Assembly (NCBI RefSeq): GCF_030408795.1
Contig: NZ_CP047211.1
Coordinates: forward strand, 2,852,001-2,916,000
DNA from: Corynebacterium hansenii
GTDB lineage: Bacteria > Actinomycetota > Actinomycetes > Mycobacteriales > Mycobacteriaceae
Length of the DNA stretch: 64,000 nucleotides
Reading direction: 5' to 3'
Each line of letters starts with the position of its first letter. Positions within the stretch are counted from its first letter, which is position 1. The notes beneath the pieces were generated by a model. That model searched no databases and was not told the origin of the DNA. It worked only from the letters and a program-made list of their open reading frames with translations. This document shows, piece by piece, positions 49,130 to 57,613 of this stretch. Both the position numbers and the translations under genes were made by a program.

Positions 49130-49155
49130 AACGGGCCGCCCGGCAAAGTTGTTCC
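49130..49155 (-). promoter_or_regulatory. SigH-like promoter of dnaK
   Basis: On the minus strand GGAACA (49155-49150), 17 nt, GTTG from 49132. The same spacing and sequence occur upstream of clpB. Confidence 0.62.
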
Positions 49156-49500
49156 CGGCCGACTCAACTTTTCCATGTGATGCGCGTCACCCCCGGTGTG
49201 CGCCGCTTCGCCGGCGGCGCACCTCGCCGCGCCACGCAACCGCGTTATCCGCTTCACGACGCCCCGGCCGCACCCGGAGCGTCGTCAAGCATGATTCTTG
49301 CCGCCCACCTGAAATTAAGGAACGAAAATCTTCGCAAAATTCCCACCTGCGCATGTCCGGCCCATGAGACCCCCGTTTGCGAAATCCGTTCGACCTGGAC
49401 GAACGGTCGTGATATACCTCACAAGAGAACTATTTGCGCCCGACCGCCACCCTCGGACGGGCATTCAGCCACTTTTCACGCCCACACTGTTAGGAACGTC

Positions 49501-52500
49501 ATGAGCGTGCTTCCCCTCGCGGCCGACACCGCCGGCGATGCCGTGACCTCGAACGGGTTCACCATCACCGTCGGCTTCATCGGCCTGCTGCTGTCCCTGC
49601 CCTGCTGGTTCGTGTTCATCAAGGGCTTCGCCCACATGGTCCGCACGATCATGGTCGGCCAGAAGACCTACGGCCACACCGGCGACTGGGGCGCCCGCGT
49701 CTGGACCACGATCAAGGAGATCGTCGGCCACACCAAGATGGCCAAGAAGCCCGGCGTCGCCATCGCCCACTGGTTCGTCATGGTCGGCTTCCTCCTCGGA
49801 TCCCTCGTCTGGTTCGAGGCCTACATCCAGACCTTCAACCCGGCCGGCGGCTGGCCCATCCTGAAGGACCTCGCCGCCTGGCACTTCGTCGACGAACTGC
49901 TCGGCCTGGGCACCACCCTCGGCATCCTCGCGCTGATCATCGTGCGCCAGACGAACATGGGCAAGGAGCGCCTCAGCCGCTTCTACGGCTCCAACGCCAA
50001 GGCCGCCTACTTCGTCGAGGCCGTCGTCCTCATCGAGGGCCTGGGCATGCTGATGGTCAAGGCCGCCAAGCTGGCCACCTACGGCGACGGCAGCGTCCAC
50101 TGGACCGACTTCGCCACCGGGTGGATCGCGAAGATCCTGCCCGCATCGCCCGAGTTCGTGTCGATCATGGCCCTGATCAAGCTGCTGTCCGGCATGATCT
50201 GGCTGTTCGTCGTCGGCCGCAACCTCACCTGGGGCGTCGCCTGGCACCGCTTCCTGGCGTTCGCCAACATCCTGCTGCGCCGCAACGCCGACGGGGCCAA
50301 CGCCCTCGGCGCCGCGAAGCCGATGACCTCGCAGGGCAAGATCATCGACCTGGAGGAAGCCGACCCCGAGGTCGACTCCATGGGCACCGGCGTGGTCACC
50401 GACCACTCCTGGAAGGCCCTGCTGGACTTCACCTCCTGCACCGAGTGCGGCCGCTGCCAGGAGCAGTGCCCCGCCTGGAACACCGCCAAGCCGCTGTCGC
50501 CGAAGCTGCTGGTCAACCAGCTGCGCGACCACGCCTACCGCTCCGCCCCCTACCTGCTCGCCGGCAAGGACGCGCAGGGTGATGGCGAAGGTGCCGAGAC
50601 CGAGTCCGCGGGCTCGGGCGTGCTGACCCTGCCGCTGGTCGGCGAGGGCGACGCCGGCGTCATCGACCCCGACGTCCTGTGGTCCTGCACCAACTGCGGC
50701 GCCTGCGTCGAGCAGTGCCCCGTCGACATCGAGCACATCGACCACATCATCGACATGCGCCGCTACCAGGTGCTCGTCGAGTCGGACTTCCCGACCGAGC
50801 TGGCCGGCCTGTTCAAGAACCTCGAGACCAAGGGCAACCCGTGGGGCCAGAACGCCTCCACCCGCGCCGACTGGATCAACGAGGTCCGCCAGGATGGCGT
50901 CGTCGTGCCCGTGTGGGGCGAGGACGTCGACAGCTTCGACGACACCGAGTACCTCTTCTGGGTCGGCTGCGCCGGCGCCTACGACGACAACGCCAAGAAG
51001 ACCACCAAGGCCGTCGCCGAGATGCTGTACACCGCCGGCGTGAAGTTCGCCGTGCTGTCGCAGGCCGAGGGCTGCAACGGCGACTCCGCCCGCCGCGCGG
51101 GCAACGAGTTCCTGTTCCAGATGCTCGCCGAGCAGAACATCGAGCAGCTCGGCGAGGTGTTCGAGGGCGTGCCGCCGAAGCAGCGCAAGATCGTCGTGAC
51201 CTGCGCGCACTGCTTCAACACCTTCAAGAACGAGTACCCGGAGCTCGGCGGCCACTACTCCGTGGTCCACCACACCCAGCTGCTCAACCAGCTGGTGCGC
51301 GAGAACCGCCTGCAGCCCGTGGCGTCCGGCCAGGGCCGCCAGGTCACCTACCACGACCCCTGCTTCCTGGGCCGCCACAACAAGGTCTTCGAGGCGCCCC
51401 GCGAGCTGATCGGCGCGTCCGGCGCGGACCTCGTGGAGATGCCGCGCAACAAGAACACCGGCTTCTGCTGTGGCGCCGGCGGCGCGCGCATGTGGATGGA
51501 AGAGACCATCGGCGAGCGCATCAACGTCAACCGCACCACCGAGGCCCTGGAGACCGGCGCGTCGGCCATCGCGATCGGCTGCCCGTTCTGCAAGACCATG
51601 ATGTCCGACGGCGTGAACAACCTCGCCGAGGACGACGACAACAAGCCCGAGGTCCTGGACATCGCGCAGATGATCCGCGACTCCGTGCTCGTCGACGGCG
51701 CCCTGCCGCCGGCCCGCGAACCCGAGTGGCTGACGCAGCCGGAGCGCGGCTGGGTCGACACCGAAGCCATCGAGGCCGAGGAGCGCGCCCGCGCCGAAGA
51801 AGAGGCCGCCAAGAAGAAGGCGGCCGAGGAGGCCGAGGCGAAGAAGAAGGCGGACGCCGAGAAGAAGGCCGCCGCCGGTGCCGCCGGAGCTGGTGCCGCG
51901 GCCGCCGCCGGTGCCGCCGCGTCGGGTGCTCCCGCCCCGGGTGGCGCGCCCAAGCCGGGCGGCGCCAAGGGTGGCGCTCCGGCACCGGGTGGTGCTCCGG
52001 CGCCGGGTGGTGCTCCCAAGCCCGGCGGCGCCAAGGGCGGTGCCCCCGCTCCGGGCGGTGCCCCCAAGCCCGGTGGCGCCAAGGGTGGTGCTCCGACTCC
52101 GGGTGGTGCTCCCAAGCCGGGCGGTGCCAAGGGTGGTGCTCCCGCTCCGGGTGGCGCGCCCAAGCCGGGCGGTGCCAAGGGTGGTGCTCCCGCCCCGGGT
52201 GGTGCCCCGAAGCCGGGCGGTGCTCCCAAGCCGGGTGGTGCGAAGGCCGGCGCTCCGGTGCCCGGTGGTGCCAAGAAGGCCGGCGCCCCGGTGCCGGGTG
52301 GCGCCAAGAAGGCCGAGCCCGACACCGCCGCCGACCCCGACGCCCAGCAGACCGAGCAGGCCGAGCAGCTGAAGGAAGCCACCCCGGCGACCAAGTCCGG
52401 TGCTCCGGTTCCGGGCGGCGCCCGCCGCGGTGCCCCGGTGCCCGGCAGCGCGAAGAAGGCCGCCGCGGCGCCCGCTCCGACGCAGGACGCCGAGGCGACC

Positions 52501-52914
52501 GAGACCGCCGACGAGCCGACCGAGGTTCCGAAGGAGGCGACCCCGGCCCAGGAGGCTCAGGTCGAGCAGCTCGAGCACGCGACCGAGGAGGCACCGCAGC
52601 CGGCGCGCCGCGGTGCGCCCATCCCGGGCGGTGCCCGCAAGTCGACCCCGAAGGCCGCGGCCGCGCCTGCCCAGGACGCCAAGCCCGAGCCGTCGGCCGA
52701 GGTCACCGAGCCGACCGAGTCGGCTGAGACCCCGGTGGAAGCTGCCGCCGAGCCGGCTGAAGCTTCGTCCGAGTCGACCGAGGCCGCCGAGTCCGCCGAC
52801 TCCGGTGCTGCGGAGGCCACGGATGCCCCGGCCCCGAAGGCGTCGGGTGCGGATGTGCCGCGCACGTCCCGCGGAGTCCCGCTGCCGGGTGCCGCGCGCC
52901 GCAACAACGGGTAG
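49501..52914 (+). CDS. Heterodisulfide-reductase-type Fe-S oxidoreductase with repetitive C-terminal tail (Rv0338c-like)
   Basis: An 1137-residue protein. Residues 15-270 hold about five membrane helices, as in NarI/GlpC-type anchors. Two [4Fe-4S] motifs follow: CTECGRCQEQCP near 314 and CTNCGACVEQCP near 397. Then two CCG domains, with GCAGAYDD and CAHCFNTFKNE, and HDPCFLGRHN with CCGAGGARMWME and GCPFC. The tail after about 795 is Gly-Ala-Pro repeats (16-residue unit GAPAPGGAPKPGGAKG, six copies) and GAPVPGGA variants. Likely a membrane electron-transfer enzyme; substrate unknown. Next to dnaK as in mycobacteria. ATG 49501, AGGA upstream. Confidence 0.92.
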   Translation: MSVLPLAADTAGDAVTSNGFTITVGFIGLLLSLPCWFVFIKGFAHMVRTIMVGQKTYGHTGDWGARVWTTIKEIVGHTKMAKKPGVAIAHWFVMVGFLLGSLVWFEAYIQTFNPAGGWPILKDLAAWHFVDELLGLGTTLGILALIIVRQTNMGKERLSRFYGSNAKAAYFVEAVVLIEGLGMLMVKAAKLATYGDGSVHWTDFATGWIAKILPASPEFVSIMALIKLLSGMIWLFVVGRNLTWGVAWHRFLAFANILLRRNADGANALGAAKPMTSQGKIIDLEEADPEVDSMGTGVVTDHSWKALLDFTSCTECGRCQEQCPAWNTAKPLSPKLLVNQLRDHAYRSAPYLLAGKDAQGDGEGAETESAGSGVLTLPLVGEGDAGVIDPDVLWSCTNCGACVEQCPVDIEHIDHIIDMRRYQVLVESDFPTELAGLFKNLETKGNPWGQNASTRADWINEVRQDGVVVPVWGEDVDSFDDTEYLFWVGCAGAYDDNAKKTTKAVAEMLYTAGVKFAVLSQAEGCNGDSARRAGNEFLFQMLAEQNIEQLGEVFEGVPPKQRKIVVTCAHCFNTFKNEYPELGGHYSVVHHTQLLNQLVRENRLQPVASGQGRQVTYHDPCFLGRHNKVFEAPRELIGASGADLVEMPRNKNTGFCCGAGGARMWMEETIGERINVNRTTEALETGASAIAIGCPFCKTMMSDGVNNLAEDDDNKPEVLDIAQMIRDSVLVDGALPPAREPEWLTQPERGWVDTEAIEAEERARAEEEAAKKKAAEEAEAKKKADAEKKAAAGAAGAGAAAAAGAAASGAPAPGGAPKPGGAKGGAPAPGGAPAPGGAPKPGGAKGGAPAPGGAPKPGGAKGGAPTPGGAPKPGGAKGGAPAPGGAPKPGGAKGGAPAPGGAPKPGGAPKPGGAKAGAPVPGGAKKAGAPVPGGAKKAEPDTAADPDAQQTEQAEQLKEATPATKSGAPVPGGARRGAPVPGSAKKAAAAPAPTQDAEATETADEPTEVPKEATPAQEAQVEQLEHATEEAPQPARRGAPIPGGARKSTPKAAAAPAQDAKPEPSAEVTEPTESAETPVEAAAEPAEASSESTEAAESADSGAAEATDAPAPKASGADVPRTSRGVPLPGAARRNNG
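51925..52260. repeat. 48-bp coding tandem repeats in the Fe-S oxidoreductase tail
   Basis: About six copies of a 48-bp unit (GGTGGTGCTCCC...AAGGGT-type) encode GAPAPGGAPKPGGAKG, two of them with an 18-bp insertion. The units are close at the nucleotide level, so length differences between strains are expected. Confidence 0.8.
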
Positions 52915-52974
52915 GCCGCGCCGGCCGGCGCCACCGAAACCGGTGAGCGCCGGCGGTCACCGCCCGTGAAGTAA

Positions 52975-53010
52975 GAAAAGAGGAGGTCCCCAATGGGGCC
53001 TCCTCTTTTC
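52975..53010. terminator. Terminator of the Fe-S oxidoreductase gene
   Basis: A perfect 12-bp stem GAAAAGAGGAGG (52975-52986) with CCTCCTCTTTTC (52999-53010), continued by CCCC/GGGG after a 1-nt bulge, loop AAT, then GCCTCTTTTC. Confidence 0.8.
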
Positions 53011-53057
53011 GCCTCTTTTCGCGCGCTGTGGCCGTGGCCACCGCGATCACGCCCTGC

Positions 53058-53123
53058 TAACCCACCCCGAATTGGTCAACCCACCCGCTGTAACGGGTGG
53101 CTCTGCGCATTCGGGGTGGGTTT
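53058..53123. repeat. 66-nt palindromic intergenic element, copy 2
   Basis: Starts TAACCCACCCCGAAT and ends ATTCGGGGTGGGTTT with the same CCACCCG-CTGTAA-CGGGTGG centre as copy 1 at 43358; the middle of the stem is less well paired. Also between convergent genes. Confidence 0.72.
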
Positions 53124-53131
53124 GCGGAAGA

Positions 53132-53189
53132 GACGGCTGCGTCGGCTAGCTGGAGGGCGCGACGGCTGCGTCGGCTAATTGGAGGGCGC
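53132..53189. repeat. Tandem 29-bp duplication at the 3' end of the hydrolase gene
   Basis: GACGGCTGCGTCGGCTA-(GC/AT)-TGGAGGGCGC occurs twice, head to tail, with a third partial copy after it. It duplicates the last codons and stop of the 53175-54401 gene. Confidence 0.75.
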
Positions 53190-54401
53190 GACGGCTGCGC
53201 CGTCCCCCTCGCCGTCGGCCTCTCCCAGCTCCCCCTCAAGCAACTCCCCCACCTCGACGGCACCGTCACCGGGCAGGGCGCCCGCGCCGAAGAGGCTCAT
53301 GTGGCCGACCGGGAACACCTCGGAGGTGACCTCCGCCGGCGATCCGGCGTCGGCGAGGACCTGCTCGGTGGCCAGGCCCTGGCCGGGTTCGACCACGCCG
53401 TCCTCGGCACCCACGATGAGGTGCACCGGGCAGGCGATCCGGGAGGCGTCGATGACCTCGCCGCCGATCTCCAGCACGCCGCGGGCCAGCTCGTTGCCGC
53501 GCAGCAGGTGCTGCAGGAACCAGTTGTACTGCGGCGGCGTCATCGGGGCGGTCGCCGTGAACGTGGTGACGTCCCGCAGCCCCTCATCCGGATCCAGCAT
53601 CGCGGCGGCGACGCGGCCGGCCTCGCCGACGGGGTCGTACAACCGCCACACGTCGTTGACCAGCGCGGTGCGCAGCACGGCGCCGACCGGCGTGACCATC
53701 ATGTCCGCCACCGGCCGCACCCACGGCAGGTAGGACATCTGGGCGATGATCTTCGTCGTCGACGGCCACGGGCCGCCGGCGTGGAAATCGACCGGGGTGC
53801 CCGCCAGCGTCAGCCGGGCCACCGTCTCCGGGTGCAGCGCCGCGTGGATGAAGGACATCCAGCCGCCCTGCGACCAGCCCGTCAGCCGCACCCGGCCGCC
53901 CAGTTCGGCGATCGCGTCGGCGATGAGCGCCAGCGGCTCGTCGATGGTGGCGTCCTCGGGCGGCTCGACGGCCCAGCGGATCACGTAGGCGTCGCGCACC
54001 TCGCCGTCGGGGCCGACGATCATCGGCGACCCGTCTGCGGACATGCGCGTGACGGCGTCGAGCCTGGTGCCCTGCGGCGGCACGATGAGCTCGGGCACCT
54101 CGTCGGCGCCCGGCCCCTCCGGCCCGCCCGCCCACAGCAGGTCGCCGGACGGCCACGAGGCCACCGGTTCGACATCGGGGTACGGGAGCATGCGGCTGGG
54201 CCGCACGGCCTCCTTGAGCACTTGGCGACGGGCCGCCGCGTCATCCATGGCGATCCGCGCGGCTTCCGCCGGATCGTGGATGCCCGCCATGCGGTCCATC
54301 AGTGACGTGGTGTAGGCGCCCCATGCGCCGGCGACCGCCATGGGCACGGCGAAAGGGGATCGTCTGAAAGCGGCCGAGGGGCCGGTCTCGCGTGCGTTCA
54401 C
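53175..54401 (-). CDS. Alpha/beta hydrolase of the PHA cluster (possible intracellular depolymerase)
   Basis: A 408-residue hydrolase with nucleophile motif TGWSQGGW (Ser), VGAEDGVVEPGQ for the acid loop and HMSLFG for the histidine; the DPVGEAGRVAAAMLDPDEGL and MTPPQYNWFLQHLL regions are like the PHA synthase/depolymerase fold. PHB depolymerases of intracellular type share it, so depolymerisation of stored polymer is likely, but synthase-like or other esterases are possible. It follows the phasin and synthase on the same strand. GTG 54401 with GAGGGG upstream. Its end is duplicated in tandem. Confidence 0.78.
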   Translation of the reverse strand: MNARETGPSAAFRRSPFAVPMAVAGAWGAYTTSLMDRMAGIHDPAEAARIAMDDAAARRQVLKEAVRPSRMLPYPDVEPVASWPSGDLLWAGGPEGPGADEVPELIVPPQGTRLDAVTRMSADGSPMIVGPDGEVRDAYVIRWAVEPPEDATIDEPLALIADAIAELGGRVRLTGWSQGGWMSFIHAALHPETVARLTLAGTPVDFHAGGPWPSTTKIIAQMSYLPWVRPVADMMVTPVGAVLRTALVNDVWRLYDPVGEAGRVAAAMLDPDEGLRDVTTFTATAPMTPPQYNWFLQHLLRGNELARGVLEIGGEVIDASRIACPVHLIVGAEDGVVEPGQGLATEQVLADAGSPAEVTSEVFPVGHMSLFGAGALPGDGAVEVGELLEGELGEADGEGDGAAVAPSN

Positions 54402-54498
54402 GAAAGCGGCCCCTCGGGAAGGCGGCGTACAACATCGTTCATCGGATGTGTTCCTTACCTTGGATTCGGTTGTACCCGCCGGCCGTTGCCCACGGGCT

Positions 54499-54523
54499 GC
54501 GCCCCGGCCATCGGCCGGGGCGC
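54499..54523. terminator. Hairpin downstream of the phasin gene
   Basis: An 11-bp perfect stem GCGCCCCGGCC (54499-54509) with GGCCGGGGCGC (54513-54523), loop ATC, without a T-run. Confidence 0.55.
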
Positions 54524-54540
54524 GCGACGTTGCCGTGGTT

Positions 54541-55122
54541 TTACTTCAGCAGGTCGCGGGCGGCGCCGGTGAACGCGGCCGAGATGTCGGCGACGAAGGA
54601 GGTGTGGGCCTTCGCGACGGCGGAGACGAACTCCAGCTGGGTGGCCTGGGCGGTCTTGTTCTCGAACTCGAGCATGGTGGACAGCGCCTTCTCGTAGGCG
54701 TCGAGGGAGGCCAGCGAGTTCTTCTTGGAAGCCTCGATGATCTGCTCGTTCAGGGCGCGGACGCGGGCCTCGGCGGCGGCGAACGCCTCGGTGTTGCGCT
54801 CGTAGGCCTTGGAGAAGGCGTCGGTGGCCTTGTCGGAGGCGGCCTTGGCGCGGTCGGCGGCGGCCTTGGTGCGCTCGGCGGCGGCGTCGATGGCCTGGTC
54901 GGTGCGCGAGGTGGCTTCCTCGGCGGCCTTCAGGTTCTTGGCGTTGGCCTCCTTGGACGCGTTGGCGACGCCCTCGGTGACCTTCTTGGTGGCCTCGGTC
55001 GCCTTGGCGGCGTTCTCCTTGGCGGCGGCGGTGGCCTTGGCGCCGGCCTCCTTGGCGGCGGCGGTGTTGTTCGCGGCGGTCTTGGCGGCGGTCTGGCGGG
55101 GGGCGGTCTTGCGCTCGGTCAT
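54541..55122 (-). CDS. phaP: Phasin with Lys/Ala-rich N-terminus
   Basis: A 193-residue helical protein. Residues 1-75 are Lys/Ala/Thr-rich repeats (TAAAKEAGAKATAAAKENAA) like histone H1 or LEA segments, followed by a phasin-type helix (AFAAAEARVRALNEQIIEASKKNSLASLDAYEKAL and TQLEFVSAVAKAHTSFVADIS). Phasins coat PHA granules; the basic tail suggests nucleoid binding, as in PhaM/PhaF. It lies between the PHA synthase and the hydrolase. ATG 55122 with GGAG-like sequence upstream. Confidence 0.85.
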   Translation of the reverse strand: MTERKTAPRQTAAKTAANNTAAAKEAGAKATAAAKENAAKATEATKKVTEGVANASKEANAKNLKAAEEATSRTDQAIDAAAERTKAAADRAKAASDKATDAFSKAYERNTEAFAAAEARVRALNEQIIEASKKNSLASLDAYEKALSTMLEFENKTAQATQLEFVSAVAKAHTSFVADISAAFTGAARDLLK

Positions 55123-55194
55123 GTCTGCTCCTGCGGTTGGTCTTGGTCATCCGAACCGGTTCCGGTCCGGCGGGGCCGTTCCCGACCCGCGGTA

Positions 55195-55222
55195 GTTAGC
55201 ACGTTAGCTCGCGATTGCTAAC
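55195..55222. promoter_or_regulatory. Triple GTTAGC operator-like element upstream of phaP
   Basis: GTTAGC at 55195 and 55203, then GCTAAC at 55217, with GTTAGC-TCGCGATT-GCTAAC forming a 20-bp dyad. It lies about 75-100 nt upstream of the phasin start and downstream of the synthase gene. The XRE regulator at 57614 is a candidate binder. Confidence 0.55.
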
Positions 55223-55235
55223 TCCGCAACGGCTA

Positions 55236-55270
55236 CGGCCCGGTCGGGGGCATGATCCCCGGCCGGGCCG
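55236..55270. terminator. Terminator of the PHA synthase gene
   Basis: A 14-bp stem CGGCCCGGTCGGGG (55236-55249) with CCCCGGCCGGGCCG (55257-55270), one G-T pair, loop GCATGAT, 24 nt past the phaC stop. Confidence 0.65.
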
Positions 55271-55293
55271 TCGTCAGGCGATGCTTTGCGACG

Positions 55294-56997
55294 CTACTTC
55301 GACCGCACGTACTCGCCCGGCGCGTCGCAGATCGGCGCGTACTTTCCGCCGCCCATCTCCGGCGGGGAAACCATCTCGCCGGCGCGGGCGCTCATCCACC
55401 GGTTCCAGTCGCTCCACCAGGAGTCGCCCTTGATCTGCGGGGCCTTCTCCTCGAACTCGGCGGGCGACGACGGGTACTCGCCGCGATTGACCTTCTCCGG
55501 CTCGCCGATCGCGCGGTACCAGGTGCGCTTCGACGGCGGGTTCAGCGCGCCGGCCAGGTGCCCGCCGTTGGACTGCACGTAGCGGACGTCGCCGCCGAGC
55601 ATCTTCACCGCGGCGTACGACGTCGACCACGGCACGATGTGGTCGCCCACCGCGCCGACGACGTACGTGTCGTTCTTCACCGCGCCCATGTCCAGGCGGG
55701 TGCCGTCGAGCACGAAATCACCTTCGGCCAGCGCGTTGTCGACGTAGAGCGACCGCATGTACTCGGCGTGCATGCGCAGCGGCATGTTCGTCGAGTCGGC
55801 GTTCCACACCAGGATGTCGAACGCCGTCGGATCCTCGCCCTTCATCCAGCGGCTCACCCAGTAGTTGAAGATGAGGTCGCGGGCGCGGACCAGATCGAAG
55901 GTGTCGGCCATCTCGTTCTTGCCGAGGTACCCCTTCGCCTTCATCCGCTCGACGATGACCTCGACGTCCTCCGGGCCGGTGAAGTACTTGATCTCGCCCG
56001 GGTCGGTGTAGTCGAGCATGGTGTTCATCAGCGTCAGCGTGCCGATGCGGTCCTTGCCGTCGACGGCGTCCTTCGCGGTGGCCATCGCCGACATCGCGCC
56101 ACCCAGGCACAGCGCCAGGATGTCCACCTTCGGCGCGCCGGTGACCTCCTGCACGACGTCCAGCGCGGCGACGGTGCCCTCGCGGTAGTAGTCGTCCATG
56201 CCGAGATCCGCCATCGACGAATCGGGCTGGCGGTACGAGATGCCGAACACCGTGCGGCCCGACTTCACCGCCATCTCGATGAGGCTGCGGCCCGGCGTCA
56301 GATCGAGGATGTAGTACTTGTTGATCCACGGCGGCGTGACCAGCAGCGGCACCGCGTGGACCTGCTCGGTCTGCGGCTCGTACTGCATGACCTCGATGAG
56401 GTCGTTGCGGAAGATCACCTTGCCCGGCGTGCAGGCCATGTCCTCGCCGAGGGTGAACTTCGTGCGGTCGATCTTCTCCGGTCGGCCGTCGTTGTTCAGC
56501 AGGTCATCGATGAAGAAACGCTGGCCCTTCAGCACGCTGCGGCCGCCGGTGCGGTAGGCCTCGATGAGCGCCTCCGGGTTCGTGGCCAGGAAGTTGGTCG
56601 GGGCCATGGCGTCCATGACCAGCCGGGACATGAAGCCGATCTTGCCGTCGGCCTGCGCATCGCCGGCGCCGGCCTCGCGCAGCCCGTCGACGTAACCGCA
56701 GGCGGCGAGGTAGTACTGGCGCAGCGCGGCGTAGTTCGGGTTCTCCTCCCACGTGCGCTCCGAGAAACGGCGGTCTCGCGGGTCGGCGTCGACCGGCCAC
56801 TTCGGGTCGTCGGCGCCGGCGGCGGCGCGTAGGTACGCGACCGGGATCTTCGCCAGGTCGCCGGCCAGGTCGAGGTTGGCCTTGGCCACGCCGAGCGGAT
56901 TCACCGCGGCGCGGGCCGCGACGGAGGCGGCGGCGGGAACGAGGCCCAGCGGATCGATGCGGGCGTTGATCTTGCGGCGGATGTCGTCGATTCCCAC
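55294..56997 (-). CDS. phaC: Class I polyhydroxyalkanoate synthase, PhaC
   Basis: A 567-residue enzyme polymerising hydroxyacyl-CoA. The lipase-box-like nucleophile motif ALCLGGAM puts Cys297 at the active site, with Asp452 (GAVGDHIVPW) and His480 (SNGGHLAGA); the C-D-H spacing matches Cupriavidus necator PhaC (Cys319, Asp480, His508), consistent with class I. The N-terminal domain (1-200) is family-typical. The GTG at 56997 follows the MaoC stop by 4 nt with GGGGAGGG upstream, so phaJ-like and phaC are one operon. Confidence 0.95.
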   Translation of the reverse strand: MGIDDIRRKINARIDPLGLVPAAASVAARAAVNPLGVAKANLDLAGDLAKIPVAYLRAAAGADDPKWPVDADPRDRRFSERTWEENPNYAALRQYYLAACGYVDGLREAGAGDAQADGKIGFMSRLVMDAMAPTNFLATNPEALIEAYRTGGRSVLKGQRFFIDDLLNNDGRPEKIDRTKFTLGEDMACTPGKVIFRNDLIEVMQYEPQTEQVHAVPLLVTPPWINKYYILDLTPGRSLIEMAVKSGRTVFGISYRQPDSSMADLGMDDYYREGTVAALDVVQEVTGAPKVDILALCLGGAMSAMATAKDAVDGKDRIGTLTLMNTMLDYTDPGEIKYFTGPEDVEVIVERMKAKGYLGKNEMADTFDLVRARDLIFNYWVSRWMKGEDPTAFDILVWNADSTNMPLRMHAEYMRSLYVDNALAEGDFVLDGTRLDMGAVKNDTYVVGAVGDHIVPWSTSYAAVKMLGGDVRYVQSNGGHLAGALNPPSKRTWYRAIGEPEKVNRGEYPSSPAEFEEKAPQIKGDSWWSDWNRWMSARAGEMVSPPEMGGGKYAPICDAPGEYVRSK

Positions 56998-57001
56998 TGG
57001 C

Positions 57002-57457
57002 CTAGCCCTCCCCGAGGTAGCGGAAGACCAGGGCCGCGATGCACGCGGGGCGCTCGGCGCCCGGGTTGCGGAACTCCAGGTCGAAGGTGACCTGCTGGCC
57101 ACCACGGCACTCGGAGACCTCGGCGACCTTGACGGCCATCTCGATGTCGGAGCCGGACGGCACCGGCGCGGTGAAGCGGACCTTGTCCAGGCCGTAGTTG
57201 ATGACGGTGGCGCCCTCCACGTCGATGACGTCGAAGATGAGGGCCGACGCCAGCGACAGCGTCAGGAAGCCGTGCGCGATGGTGCCGCCGAACGGGGTCT
57301 CGGCCGCGCGCTCCGCGTCGAGGTGGATCCACTGGCGGTCTTCGGTCACCTCGGCGAAGCCGTTGATGCGCTCTTGGCTCATGGTCACCGAGCGGGACAC
57401 TCCCAGGTCCTCGCCCACCAGCTGGGGCAGTTCGGAAATGGTCACGTTTTTGGCCAT
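57002..57457 (-). CDS. phaJ: MaoC-type (R)-specific enoyl-CoA hydratase (PhaJ-like)
   Basis: A 151-residue hot-dog-fold protein. The hydratase 2 motif is visible: AEVTEDRQWIHLDAERA with the catalytic Asp/His, then FGGTIAHGFLTLSLASAL. It hydrates enoyl-CoA to (R)-3-hydroxyacyl-CoA, the monomer for the synthase encoded next. ATG at 57457 with GAGGAG 7 nt upstream. Confidence 0.88.
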   Translation of the reverse strand: MAKNVTISELPQLVGEDLGVSRSVTMSQERINGFAEVTEDRQWIHLDAERAAETPFGGTIAHGFLTLSLASALIFDVIDVEGATVINYGLDKVRFTAPVPSGSDIEMAVKVAEVSECRGGQQVTFDLEFRNPGAERPACIAALVFRYLGEG

Positions 57458-57613
57458 TGGAGCACTCCTCGGCATTGTTTTCGTAGGTTTGAGTTTCCGG
57501 GACCACTCCAAGATAGACAGTTAACCACCATTCGCGCGCGTCGAAGAACCCCCCTTTACGCTCGGCAAAGATCCGTCCGCACGCTGTCGGGCCCGCGCGG
57601 ACGCCCCGCGAAA

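Larger units (their letters stand above)
48963..49500. promoter_or_regulatory. Divergent control region between dnaK and the Fe-S oxidoreductase gene
   Basis: 538 nt without a gene. Minus strand: the SigH-like promoter and HAIR operator of dnaK (49095-49155), plus further ACTCAAC/GCTCAAG half-sites at 49047-49053 and 49162-49168. Plus strand: a possible TTCGAC-N18-TATACC promoter (49389-49418) for the 49501 gene. Near 49275 lies one copy of the recurring GCTTGACGAC motif. Confidence 0.6.

Noticed and set aside
51925..52260. Possible CRISPR-like array
   Set aside because: Tandem 48-bp units are in-frame protein repeats without spacers.
49465..52578. Long minus-strand open frame (about 1037 codons) opposite the Fe-S oxidoreductase
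   Set aside because: Mirror of a highly biased, repeat-rich gene; typical high-GC antisense frame with no domain.
55153..55162. GAACCGGTTC perfect palindrome near phaP
   Set aside because: Only 10 bp in GC-rich DNA, frequent by chance and without positional support.
57512..57527. TAGAC-like sequence near the phaJ promoter
   Set aside because: Only the first half-site matches the McbR pattern; the second half is absent.
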